Notes under the pieces: generated by a model
Seen by the model: only the letters and a program-made list of their open reading frames with translations
The model's database searches: none
What the model was told of the DNA's origin: nothing
Made by a program: the position numbers and the translations under genes
Shown here: one piece after another, positions 47,511 through 59,352 of the stretch
Layout: the number at the start of each line of letters is the position of its first letter
How positions within the stretch are numbered: the stretch's first letter is position 1
Assembly: GCA_948567375.1 (NCBI GenBank)
Contig: OX419762.1
Coordinates: forward strand, 55,446,841 to 55,510,840
DNA from: Lunularia cruciata
Taxonomy: Eukaryota > Streptophyta > Marchantiopsida > Lunulariales > Lunulariaceae
DNA: 64,000 bases
Direction of reading: 5' to 3'

Positions 47511-49462
47511 TTAGAGAGGCCCAAAGTATTTCTACAATGAGATAGATGAATTTTCACTTCTAATCATTTAGAAGTAAATTATAAAACACTAAAAGCTATG
47601 GTATTATATGAACCTCAACAACTGCCATCTTTGCCTAGGTAGGCCGGCGGTCACATTGTTTTGTTGGACTCATGCGAGTACTCCAAGTTTTGGAGGAGCA
47701 AAGGAGTGTTTGATCCGAAGAGTCCAAATAATACTATACTTCTTTGGTTTTACAATAGAAGGGTCCTTTATAATAGACCTGAAATGGCTTTTCCGCACAT
47801 GATGGTTGATACGGTCGGAAATGGGTTGTAGATTTATGTGCACAAAGACAACCGGAGTTTTCATTTTATGTCCGATAATAAGGTATTGTTTGACCAACTA
47901 TAGTTTGTCTATTTTGTTTTGCAATTTTGAGAGTAGGAGGAGTTCAACTTGTATGGCTTGGATTTGATTGGGATTGCATCTAAGTAGAGTAATATCCAAT
48001 GTTGACACATTTTTGGATCAACATCCATAAACTCCATGCAAAAACATGTATGCAAAAACATCTTAGAATTCTAAGAAGAGGTTTTGGTAGGTAGGCTGAT
48101 CCTTGACCAACATGTGGTGCTGATCTTGACATATTTAAGTGCCTCATCCATTCATGAGATATCAAGATCTTGAAATTTGTCCATGATCTGCAAGTGGAGA
48201 TAGTTTTTTGATGATTGCTCTAGAGGTTTCCCCAAAAAGTATACTTGTATTTTATCTTTGGGTATTTTTTGATGGAATTCTTGTTTCTTTTCAACCTGGT
48301 TTGTGGACTTCTCCACAAGGTCATCAGCTATGGTAAGAAATTCCTTCAAAAATGGTTTGAGAAAAAGGATGGAGGACTGTCATTGATAATAACAATTGAG
48401 TGGACTTTTTGGCACTCAATGTGCTATCTTTCACCTTTGCAAGAGATAAGGGTATTATCATGGAGAGGTCTATCAAGATAAAGGCATCCTTGTCTGACTA
48501 TTTGTCCAAATAGTTGATGTCATGCTCAATGTAAAAATACAAGGCAATTGTGGCTTTACAATTATGTTTTCTTATGTAAGGTACTAGAAACATTGTCTAC
48601 TGGAAAGCCCCATCTGATGATGTCCTAAGAGTGCAATCCTTTGAATCCAAAGAGGCATCCTTTGGGGTCATGGAAGTGAGCATGCTAAGAATTTTTGGTA
48701 AACATGGTGGAAAATAAGCCAAGGGTCATGTGAATTTTTGCTTTGTGCCACCTGTAGTGTGGTACAACACTCATCTCTTCCCTAGTTATGGATAGAGAAT
48801 TAGTAATGGCATCCACCTTTTTCTCACTACTATTAGCATGAGCAGAATTCCACACATCAATGTATAAACTTGGTTCTCCTTCATGATCTGATGACAAAGG
48901 TTCAACGTGATTTGAAGGTTTCCTAAAGGTCAATTTAATAATCCACCATGAAGTGATAACCTCAACATCCACCAGCCATAGAACTCCTAGTAGAAGAATA
49001 AATTATGCTAGCATAAGCATATCTATTATTAAATAGTCTACCAAGAATGTGTATTCACCAATTAGTGTAGGGACCTTGGACAACACTCTAAGTGTGCAAT
49101 GTGTTCTTCCATTGGCCATTCAAAGGAGGGTGAAAGTTTTGGTCATTCCTTTCAACCTGAGTGTTTCCATGACACCTTTTGTTATTATATTCATTGAGGA
49201 CCAAAGTCATGTGAGAAATTAGAATAACACTTCCTTGAATTGGTACATGAATGTTTGACTAATCAACCTTTGTATAAAACACATATGGTGGTTCATTGAA
49301 ATAGTACTAACAGAGGCAATGTGTGTTGAATTTTGTTCTACATCTATAGGAACAAGTCATGGAGAGACTATGTTCCTAGTTCATGGATCCTTGAAGCATA
49401 TTGCAGGTTGCTCTTTTGTTAGGAAGTTCTATAGTTTCTTGAGCTCCATAAGGGACACTTTA
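47511..49462 (-). pseudogene. family D protease and upstream RT spacer, decayed
   Basis: Near 48910-49120 the minus strand gives RVLPNVPTLIGEYTFLVDYLII, then LLGVLWLVDVEVITSW. This matches the C-terminal half of gypsy proteases that end in a GVPWL motif. ORF pieces of 95 and 65 codons (48685-48972, 48152-48349) cover the spacer to RT. Around 47600-47900 the sequence has more CpG than its surroundings and may be a small insert. Interrupted at 49463 by unit B11. Confidence 0.6.
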
Positions 49463-49974
49463 TGTGGTACTCACATTTTTTGTTTTAAAAAAGTGTTAAA
49501 TAAGAAGTGCATTGTTAAATCTGAAGGAAGGCTAAATGGGGAAGAAACAAGAAGAATTGTGCGTTTGGCATAGACCCAAAGTTAACCTCAAGTTAGAGGA
49601 CTTGGGTCAGATGGATGGAAGCATGAAGCCAAAGGTAGAGGACTTTGTATTGAGATGCACAACTTGATCCAAAGAACCTATAAAAAATTTTCCTTGGGTT
49701 TAGCCAATCAAGAAAGTATGTGTAAGGAAAGTGACTACCTCAAGATCAAGAAGACATTGTGAGTGACAAAAACCAAACATGCAAAATGTTGTCTCAATTG
49801 AGGATTGACTGAAGAATGACCAATCAGAAAAAGACTATAACATAGAGACATCATCACGAGCATTTTGAAATGTCATGACAATATCCTAGGCCTCTCAATA
49901 ATTGTCCCAAAGGAGTTAGAATCTCAGGTTTTGGGGAGGGTTTGATCTTTTAGAGACTAAGAGTGAGGAAGCAC

Positions 49975-52393
49975 ATGATGGCCCCAAAAGGGAATAAGCA
50001 TAGTGTAGTGGGGGGTCTTGCAATTCATCAATTAGATGTAGGGGCAAGGATCAAAGTCTTGAACATACTTCACATCACATTTTTGGCCTAGAACTGGAAT
50101 TTGAGCTTTCCAGGTTTCAAGGCAAAAATTACTACCAAAAATTGCAGATACGGGCCCAAGCATGAAGGGAAGAAAGGAAATCCAGCTCAATGGACTAAGT
50201 AAGATTGGAGATAAGTCCTAGGGAGAGAAGCGAGAGAAGTAGGAGGACTCATCTTCTATAGGAAGTGTGAGTCTTTGGAAGAAATTGCCGAGGTGAAGAA
50301 TTCTTTCAATAGACCTCACACCAAGAAAAAGTACAAGGTGGATAGTTATAAGGATCCAATACAAAGGGAGATCATGAGCATGATGATGGCCATGTTTAAG
50401 CCAGAGCAAAACACCTATGGAAAAATGTAGTAGGTGGTGTTCTTCCACTAGATGTTTGCAAGAGAGGCGGTAGATTGGGCAAAGTGTTTGCACCAACGCA
50501 TTGGTCAGATGATTACCAATTGGAGAATGAATACGCCGCCCTATTACTTTGAACCCTTTGCAGCTCACTTCTACTTTGGATTAAATTTATTTAGCTCAAA
50601 GGAGAGTAGACGGATGGTATCCCACTTTGACCTTGACTTACAAAGGGAAGTAGATGGAGATGAGCAGTATTATATCAACTGGATTCAAGAAGGTAATGAC
50701 TACTACCTCAAGAGCAGGAAGGAGAGGTTAGTGTCAATGGGCATCCCCATGCTAAGGAAGCAAAGTAGACCTGAAGGAAGAATCACACCAATACAACCAC
50801 AGACAATAAGAAGGCTGAATCCAAAGCCAACACCAATAGATGTCAATGAACCATCTTTGGAGGAAGAATTGGAAGGGGAAACCAAGTCAAAGGATGAAGA
50901 CTTGAAAGCAAAAGAAGAGTTCAGTCTGCAAAGTGGAGAGTCTAGCAGCAAGAGTGAGGGACAACTCAAAGTTCAGCAATTGAGGAAAGATGTTGTTGGA
51001 GAGGAAGAGCGAGAGTTCAACAAGGTAATTGACCAAATGAAGAGAAGAGACAAGCCTTGTTTGGAGCTGCCTTCATTTAAGTTAGAAGATGAACAAGCAG
51101 GAGAGGCTACCTTGGTTTTCCCAAAGGCAGCAAGATTGGAAAGAAGTGCTCAAGCTGTAGTTGTAGGTTTGAGCAAAGCTAAAGATGAAGAAGAGAGCTC
51201 TGATTGTATAACATTGAAGGTACAAAAATCACATCTTTGGGTAAATCACCAGCTGAAGAAGTGCCTACCCAAGACAAAGACATGGGAAAAAAATGAAGGA
51301 AGGCACATTGGAGTCAAGTATCTATCAAAGATCATGTGTCCTTTGTTTGTGGAGTTACAAAGGAAGAAGGAAGAGTTAAAGAAGGATCATCCTAGAGTGA
51401 AGGATGAGTTGGAGGTAGTAAGGCACTAGAGTGAAGAGACCCTAGAGTTGAGAAGTAAGCTAACCCAAGGAGAGAAGGATGCCAAAGAACTTTGGGTTGA
51501 AGTAATTCTTTGGAAGGAAAGCCTTGATAGCTTCCAAGAGAACTTTGTCAAGTGCGGTAAAGAGCTAAAGGAGCAAAAGGCATTGGTTTGGAAGATGAAG
51601 CATGAAGTTGCTAATGCACAAGTAGAAGTCATACACTCAAAGGCAATTGTGGTAGCAATGGAGCAAGAGTTGGAGATTTCAGGAAGAGTGCACTAGAGAA
51701 GGATCAAGCCTAGCAACAAGAGTTACCAGATAGACATCAAGAGGAAGGTTGATTGCAATGTCTAATATGTCAAGGACAAGGAATATTGAAGGCCAAATTC
51801 AAGGACAAGTTGGCAATGTATCAAAACAAATTGGAGGTGGAGCAAAGTAAGGAGAAGATAGTTTAAAGAGTGGAGTTGGATTCAATAGGAGTAGTTGTGG
51901 AGGAGTTGAAGGTGATGTTGAGTACAAAGGCCAAGGGTAAGATAGAAGAGGAAAAGCTGCACAAGTTGAATTGCTAGTGCAGGAAATCAGAAGAAGGAAG
52001 GCTAAGGATATTGACTTAAATAATATTCTGATTTGTCTAAGAAATCATGTAGATAGAAAGATATTAGAGGTAGGAGACAATGTTTATCTCAGATTAGATT
52101 TAGTTCAATCTGATTTAGATAGACTTCATAGTGAGATGAAGGTAAATAAGAAGTTCAAAGTAGAGGTAGGAGTGCAGGTCTCTTTGAGTGAGTTTCTCGA
52201 TACATTAAAGAAGAGTGGGTTAGCTGATAAAGAAGTAGATAGATTACCCATGTTTGCAATTGTAGTTTAGACTAAAGAGATAGTAGAAATAGTGGATGAA
52301 GTGGTAGTATTAGATAGACCCAAAGATGGAGATGTAATGGAAAGAACATCAGGTTTGGAAGCCAAAGTTGAGGTTGACATCGGATTGGATTAG
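49975..52393 (+). pseudogene. family B LTR ORF in unit B11
   Basis: Starts MMAPKGNKHSVVGGLAIHQLD about 510 bp into the LTR. The longest open piece, 325 codons (50452-51429), runs from MFAREAVDWAKCLHQRIGQM through HYFEPFAAHFYFGLNLFSSKE. It then covers a basic segment, the acidic Ser-rich linker (SGESSSKSEGQ) and ends in KDELEVVRH. Open coiled-coil pieces follow at 51448-51696 and 51971-52270 (ILEVGDNVYLRLDLVQSDLD). The stop is at 52391. Damaged by stops at the N-terminus and at least one frameshift near 51700. Confidence 0.82.
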
Positions 52394-52512
52394 TAACAAT
52401 TTTGAGATATGAAGAGGCAGATATGAAGAAGTGGTTTGTCATTTTGGATCTGTAGGTTGATAAAGTTGTTAGGAAATGGTATGTTATTTAGTAGTTATCA
52501 AAGTGCTTTGCC

Positions 52513-52520
52513 TATTTAAA
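52513..52520 (+). promoter_or_regulatory. conserved TATA-like box of family B LTR
   Basis: CCTATTTAAAGGAGGC lies about 660 bp before the LTR end and about 120 bp after the ORF stop. Similar CTATTTAAA boxes occur in the same place in B2, B5, B6, B7 and B12. It is the likely promoter for the genomic transcript and would place the ORF in U3. Confidence 0.55.
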
Positions 52521-53179
52521 GGAGGCATTTGCATTGTTTTGTTTTTCAGTTTTTATATTTCTAAAGTTGAGTAAAGTGAAGTGTTATAACTCAATGCTCA
52601 TCATTTCAGCTTAATTCCGAGTATCAATTTTGTGTGTGTGTTTGTGAGTGTTTGGAGAAATTCAAAGTGCAAGTTAGTGAGCTTGTTGGATGTTGGATTC
52701 CATAACTCTGATTTCATTCTATGTATTTGATCATGAGTGGATAGCAATCAAACCAATGCCTTGACAAATCTGTGAGGAACAATAATGTTGGTAATATTCT
52801 GCATTGGTGAGCGCAATACGAGGTTGACACAAAGAAATTCCAATCAAGGAAGTTGTGTTTTCAATGGAACCCAATTTTGAGGCAAAGTTATTTCATAGTG
52901 AAGTAGTCTTCTTTGGGAAAATTTGAATCATAACAATAAAGATTGTTTGGAAAGATTTGAAGTATTATGATTAAGGGTGTTATGATCTATGACAAGACAG
53001 TGATTCAATGCTTGTTACTCTCTTCTTGGTGTGGTTTCTACCTAAGAGATTAAAGATGAAACCAAGAACAACTGATTGTTACTACTTACTTTCTATTTGA
53101 CTATTTTTAACTTGCATCTCTATGGGAACAAACTTTAGTTATTGATTACCACAAAAGTGATATTTTCCTAGTTGTCACA

Positions 53180-54294
53180 TTGTAAAAATTTGTTTGATAG
53201 GTTCTCAAGTCATTCCAACTTCACTAGTAGTCCTCTACCTTGATGATTGTTGCAAGAACACTGATAGCTATAGGAATTGGTGGTCCCAACTGAGATATAA
53301 GAACTAGTAAGGTTGTGTGCATATGATCAGATAGAGGGTTGGGTACTAAGAGGGTGCCATGTATTGGACCGGTGCAACTACAAGAACTCCTCCATAGAAG
53401 TAATTGGATTGTGGGAGTCCCTATGTAGCAACATATAGATTATGTATCACATTCCCTTTAAAACTTGGTATTATAGAGCAAGGGTCAAGTGAAGCCATGT
53501 CTTGCTTATTAGTTTGAGCAAAATATCATGCTTCTTTAAATCCATGACCTCATGTAGCAGCTTTGTTGTAGATGAGGAAATTTTGAATATCTTTGGGCAA
53601 TGCATCCTTAAGCCAATTTAGAGCCATAGTAGGACCTAGGGTTGGTGTGATCATTGATGATATGAATTGGAACCTTGGAATAAATGCTTGCATCGTTTCA
53701 TTGTGTTGCAAAGCCTGTTAATCTTGTCCTAGAGTTGTTCTTGCCGCATTGCCAATGTGTATCCTTGAATCTTTCATCTCATATCAACACATAACTTGTT
53801 TGTGTGGTTGTGGTTAGGCCACTAAACAATGTTGTAGGACTCCAATGAAACATTGGCCAATTTTCATTCTATGGTGGTATCATCCAAGATATTCCATGCT
53901 ATCTAGACATTCTCAAACATTTATTATAATGCCTTAAAATATTCTTGCTTGGTAAACATTGCTATTTTAGGGGGTATAAAATTTGTTCCTCCTGAGGTTG
54001 ATGCAATTGTAGTGATAGTTGCATGGACCACTAGAGCTAAGATGTATGTTATTTCTGTTGGGTGAACTTGTTGGGCCACAAGCTATGGTGTTAGTGTGGG
54101 TGGGTTTCCCTAGGCAGAATTGCTTGCCATGGAAGGCCTTATTTGCAGTAGTGTTAAATCTAAAGATTAGCGAGAGCACTTGTTAATTTTGGAGGTAATG
54201 CTTCTCCTAGACTTAAAAATGCAAGGTTGTGGCATGGAGTAGATTAAACACGTCCTAAGCAAGTTGCAAAAAGTGGTGGAGAGGACATGTATGC
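53180..54294 (-). pseudogene. family D gag, decayed
   Basis: Minus-strand blocks such as FKALEKMFENVWIAWNILDD and ANVSLE near 53850-53950 look like the gag of plant gypsy elements. They lie between the primer site at 54295-54312 and the B11 insertion. No zinc knuckle was found in the retained part. Frames are badly broken. Confidence 0.45.
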
Positions 54295-54312
54295 CAGCTG
54301 GTAATGGCACCA
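54295..54312 (-). other. primer binding site of family D, tRNA-Asp-like
   Basis: The minus strand reads TGGTGCCATTACCAGCTG, sharing TGG, GCC, TT and CC with the tRNA-Asp complement (11 of 18). It follows the sequence CCTGCCAACATTTT, a plausible LTR end. Confidence 0.5.
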
Positions 54313-54316
54313 AAAA

Positions 54317-55124
54317 TGTTGGCAGGTTGGTCCTATCCTATTGTGGAGGATACAAGATGCTATGGGAATCAAGAAGGAACAAGAAAGTCCTTGCATGACT
54401 GACCTTTCACTGGTTCAAGGAAGAACTGTAGTCGTCATTCCTATAGTGATCTTGGCTCCAGCAAGAAAAGGGGTTCACCTTTAAACAAAACCTAGAAATG
54501 GTTTGCATGTCTATGACACCTATGTTCCTTTTAGCTTCTACAAAATATACCTTTTGTGACATAGCCAAACACATGGCATCTTGATGATGGTGATGCAAGG
54601 ACTATCTTGTCATTTCATCTTTCCCATATGTCCCATACCCTCAACTATAGGATTGGGCCAATCTAACCACTACATGGAGATGAAGGTTACTCAAGATTCT
54701 GATGTGGCACTAGTAAAGACAATTGTATATAAATGGAGGGTCTAGTTTAGCTTGTAGCTATGTACAATTTTATTTGGAGGATAGAAGATCTAATAGTTGA
54801 GACAATGTAAAGTTCTATCAAAATTGCACTTATCATCATCTTTACTATACATTAGTTATCTCCTTATCTTGTCTTATCATATCATAATTACCTATATATT
54901 GATAGTTACAATCCATGTGTTCTCAAAAGATGTTAATTATTCTCACAAGAAGCTTCCTACTTTGTTGTCTTTGGATTTCTCCTTAATCCAAAGATTATTA
55001 CTAAAAGGACTATTCTTTGAAGGGTTCATGTACACAAAATACTATTACAAAGAGCCTCTTTTGCCACTAATTGCTCTAAGGAGAAGTTCAATCCTCTCAT
55101 TGTAATCAACTATTTCTACCATTA
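54317..55124 (-). repeat. probable family D 5' LTR region
   Basis: Starts (on the plus strand) TGTTGGCAGGTTGG directly beside the primer site, so it should be the end of a minus-oriented LTR. A TATA-like ATATAAATGG lies at 54728. The other end is not defined and no second copy is present. Confidence 0.4.
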
Positions 55125-55281
55125 AGGAATCACAAGGATTGAACCAGTTCCCTATATACATGTTCCTTGAGTTTTAGATTTAAGTCATCCATCCATAGGT
55201 CTTCAAATGTCTTCATACTAAGGGGTTGGACCTGCAATTTTAACTTGTGCAGCTTGATCTTTGTCATTTGCCCCTCAATTG
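55125..55281 (-). pseudogene. family B-like ORF fragment, coiled coil
   Basis: The minus strand reads EGQMTKIKLHKLKLQVQPL, matching the KIEEARLHKLKLLVQE segment of other copies. It is separated from the matching piece at 58855-59352 by unit B12. Confidence 0.5.
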
Positions 55282-58200
55282 TGTGGTCTTTTTTCTTTTG
55301 ACAAGTCCTAAAGAAGAAGAGTATTGATGAAGCCAAATTGCAGCTTAATGAAGAAGAAAGGAGGAGAATTGTGTGTTTGGCATAGACCCATAGTAGTTGA
55401 CCTAGTTTCAAAGTTAGAAGGAATTGGGTTGGACTGATGCAAAGATAGATCCAAAGTAAGGATTCTTTGCATCAAGACATGCAACCTGATCCAAAGAACT
55501 TGTAACAACTTCTTGGGTCTAGCCAATAACAAAAGGTCGGGTAAAGAAAATGCCTATTTCAAGATCAAGATGACATTAAGAGTGATAGAAAATAGACACG
55601 TATAATTTGTGTGTTAATTGAAGATCAACTACAAAATGATCACATAGTGAAAAACAATAAGATTGAGACTTTGGCAAAGGAGCTCTAAAATGTCACAACA
55701 ATATCGTATGCTTTTCAATAATTGTCTTGAAGGAGTTTGAATCTTGGGATTTGGTGAGGGTTTGATCTTTCAAAGATAGAGAGTTAGAAAGCACATGATG
55801 CCACCAAAGGGTAGTAATCAGAGTTTGGTGAGGAGTCTTGCAATTCATAGATTAGACATAGTGGCAGGAATCAAAGTCTTGAGCAGACTTTGTATCATTT
55901 TTTGGCATAGAACTAGAATTTGAGCTCATGGCAAAAACTGCTACCAGCAATTGCAAAGATGGCCCCAAGATAGAGGAAATTCATATTGGTAGATTGAGTT
56001 GGATTGGAGATTAGTCTTGGGTAGAGAAGCAAGAGAAGTAGGAGGAATTACCTTCTATTAGAAGTGTGATTCTTCAAGGAAGCAGTAGGCTATGTTCTTT
56101 CACCAGATGTTTGCAAGAGAAGTGGTGAATTGAGCAAAGTGTTTTCAGATAATAGGTCAGATGATTAATAGTAGGAAACGAGACCTATCACCCCATTACT
56201 TTGTATCCTTCACAGTCCATTACTATATAGGACTAAGACTACTCAACTTGGAGGAGAAAGGAAGGATGATGTTAGACTTTCACCCCAATTTATGATGAGT
56301 TGTAGATACAAACAAACAATACTTCATAAGGCAAGTCCGTGAAGGCAATCACTACATCAAGATAGGGAAGGAGAAAATAGTGTGGGTGGATATCTTGAGG
56401 CAAAGGAAGTGGGGTAGACCAAAGAAAGAGTGTTACCAGTTCAGCCACAAAAGACAAGGAGGCTAAACCCATAACAAGAGATGGTGGTGGTAAAGAACGT
56501 GTCATCAAAGGAAGAATCAGAATGGGAAGTTGAATCAAAGTATGAAGACAAGGAAGAAGAAGAAGAGCTCACATTGCAAAGTAAGGAGTCTAGTAGAGTC
56601 CAAAGTCCAGCGATCAGTGGACAAAGTGGCTAGAGAAGAGGATGAGGAGTTCCATGCGGCCATTAATCATATGGAAGGAAGAGATGCCCTATGTTTGAAA
56701 TTGATTGTGGTGGAATTGGAAGAAGAGCAAGAAGAAGAACCGGCCTTGGTGTTTTTGAGAGGCATGAGATCAAAGAGAAGTTTGCAAGTCACAACTACAA
56801 GACTGAGTAAAGCCAAGGAGGAAGAAGAAAGCTTGGAGGAAATGATGTTGAAGGTGAGAAGATCAAGACTTTGGGGTAAGGCACTAGCCAAAGAAATGTC
56901 AACCATAGTTGAGGAAAAGAAAGATGAACAAGAGTTCAATGGAGTATCCTATCTATCAAAGATTGTTTGTCCTTTGTTGTTGTAGTTGCAAAAGAAAAAG
57001 GAGGATCTGAAGAGAGAGCATCCTGAAGTGAAGGATGAGCTAGAATTATTGAAGTTCTTGAATGAAGAAGTCTCAAAGGTATGGACAAAGTTAAGCTGAG
57101 GAGAAGAAGAAGCCAAAAAATTTAGGTTGATACTATTCTTTGGAGGAAGACCTTTGATAATCAATAGGAGAGTTTTATGAAGCACGGCAAAGAACTCAAG
57201 CAACAAGTTGAAGAATTGAAGGATCAAAAGGCATCATTTTAGAATTTGAATGGTGAATTTGCTGATGAGCAATTGGAGGCAATACATTCAAGGCAATGGC
57301 AATTGTGATAGAGCAAGAATTGGAGAGCCTTAGGAAGGTTGCTGAAGAGAAGAATTGGGCTTGGGAGCATAAGTTGATAGATCAAAATCAAGAGGAGGAG
57401 AGGTTACAATGACTGATTAGAAGTGTGGAGACCCAATCTGTCCAATACATGTAGGAGAAAGAAGCACTAAAAGCTAAATTTGAGGATGAGTTGGAATGAT
57501 TATCTAAATGAGTTGGAAGTAGAGAGGAGTTGAGCAAAGACAATTCCAAAGAATGAATTGGACTCAATCAAAGGAGTCATTGTGAAGGTGATATAAAGTA
57601 CTGAAGCCAAAGTGAAAATGGAAGAAGCAAGATTGAATGAGTTGAATTTGTTAGTGTAAGAGATGAGGAAGCAAAAAGCAAAAGAAGTGGATATGAATAA
57701 GTTGTTGATTTGTTTAAGAGAGAGAGTAGATAGGAAGAATATTAGACATAAGAGATAATGTTTGTCTCAGGTTCAATTTGGTTAAATCCAAATTAAAGGA
57801 ACTTTGGAGTAACGTGAAAGTAGGAACCCAATGAAATGTAAATGAGGTAAGAGTATAAGTGTCTTTGGGTGAGTTACTCGAGATCATTAAAGAAGTTAGA
57901 TTAGAGAAGAAGAAGGTAGAGAGTATAGTTTTGACTTCACTTGCAATTCAGACTCAAGATATGACATAAATAGAAGAAGTTGTAGTTGAACCCAAAGTAG
58001 AAGAAGCATTTGAGGGTAATTTGGGTGTAGAAGCCAAAGTAGAGTTAGACATCATGTCAAACAAGTAATAGATTTGAGATTTGAAGAGGGAAAATATAAA
58101 GAAATGGGATGTCATTTGGAGAACTACAGGTTGGTAAAGTAGCAATTGAAATGGTATGGTAAGATAATTGTCAAACTGCTCTACCTATTTAAAAGGAGGC

Positions 58201-58854
58201 ATTTACAATGTTTTGTTGTTCAATATTCATATTTCTGAAGTTGAGTAAAGCAAAATGTTATAAGTCAATGCTCCTTGTTTTAGCTTAATTTCAAGTATCA
58301 AACTTGTGTGTGTGTTTGTGAGAGTGTTTGGAGAAGTTCAAAGTGCAATGTTAGATGCGGATTCTACAGCTCAAATTTCATTTTGTGTGTTTGATCTTGA
58401 GTAGACAGCAATTGAAGCAATGCCTTGATGAATCTATAAGGAATCATAATGTTGGTAGTATTTCACATTGGTGAGTGCAACTCTGGATTGATGCAAAGTA
58501 ATTTTGATTGAGGAAGTTATGCCTTCAATGGAGGGGTGGAACAAAATTCTAAGGCAAGGTCATTTCATGGTGAAGCAACCTTCTTTGGGAAAATTGAATC
58601 ATCACAATCAATGTCAATTTGGAAAGGATTTGAAGAATTGTGATTATGAGTGTTGTGATTTGTGACAAGATTGCAATGTAGTGCTTATTTCTCTCTTTTA
58701 GGTGTGATTTCTACCCAAGAGACTAAAGACAAAACCAAGAAGAACTATTTGGTTACTATTTACTTTGCATTTGACCATTTCTGACTAATATCTAGGTGGG
58801 ACCTAATGATTACTTACTAATTACCACAAAAGTGATACTTGTTGGATTGTCACA
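55282..58854 (+). repeat. family B LTR (unit B12), 3573 bp, probably solo
   Basis: Begins TGTGGTCTTT, a variant of the usual start, and ends GGATTGTCACA. The leader, ORF and TATA-like region (CTACCTATTTAAAAGG near 58185) occur in standard order. Flanks AATTG and CACTA do not match. The two sides are pieces of one minus-strand coiled-coil fragment. Confidence 0.8.
55795..58068 (+). pseudogene. family B LTR ORF in unit B12
   Basis: Starts MMPPKGSNQSLVRSLAIHRLD at 55795 and stops at 58066. Most of the block TTYV..FFH is reduced by a deletion near 56080, where the text jumps from the QKCDS-type segment to AVGYVLSPDVCKR. An open 151-codon piece at 56530-56985 covers the acidic linker and the YLSKIVCPLLL segment. 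Coiled coil and tail follow, broken by stops. Confidence 0.75.
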
Positions 58855-59352
58855 CACTACTTCTATGGTGAGTGACACCAACTAATCCCAAAGATCCTCC
58901 AAAGTATTGAGCATCATTGTAATTGTCTTCTCATTCTCTTTGGTACATAAGAGTTCTATACCTTAGTGGTGATTTCCTCCTGCAACTTCTTCTTGTTGGT
59001 GACTTGCTCCTCCTTCTCCTTCCAAATATCTTCCTAGAAGAAATTCAATTTGAGTCCAATCTGCTTATTTTATTCTTCCATCATTGCTTTTGGGGTGATA
59101 TACATACCTTGGTCAATTTCTCCTTCCTACAAGAGTCAAAGAACCTTTGCACTTTGGTCATACAATCATCTTTTAACCACTTTTGGTGTACAATACTTGC
59201 AATCCAGAGAACACTTATCTCTTCTTGCAACATTTGGACCTCCTCTTCTTGAAATTTCTTTGCACATTCAAGCACAAACCCTCCCTCTTCAATTCTTATG
59301 GCTCTTGTTGCAAGGTATCTTCTCTCATAAACTCCTCCTTGTATAGGTTTTG
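58855..59352 (-). pseudogene. family B-like ORF fragment, second part
   Basis: The minus strand has a helix rich in Glu/Lys/Gln (ECAKKFQEEEVQMLQEEIS) and a KLTKVCISPQK stretch, then basic sequence. It faces the 55125-55281 fragment across unit B12. No closer family is recognised. Confidence 0.4.

Larger units (their letters stand above)
49463..53179 (+). repeat. family B LTR (unit B11), full length 3717 bp, probably solo
   Basis: Starts TGTGGTACTC and ends GTTGTCACA. Neither side carries a primer site or B gag/pol; instead both flanks are family D sequence, so it is a solo LTR nested in D. The adjoining five bases (CTTTA, TTGTA) agree at only three positions. Its length agrees within one base with unit B2 after removing the nested LTR. 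Confidence 0.85.

Noticed and set aside
52437..53179. A 743 bp LTR starting at TGTCATTTTGGATC, with the ORF as a separate gene upstream of the 3' LTR
   Set aside because: The section is always attached to the ORF. Three insertions with flanking duplications end at TGTGGTACCC upstream of the ORF, so the whole 3.7 kb is the insertion unit.
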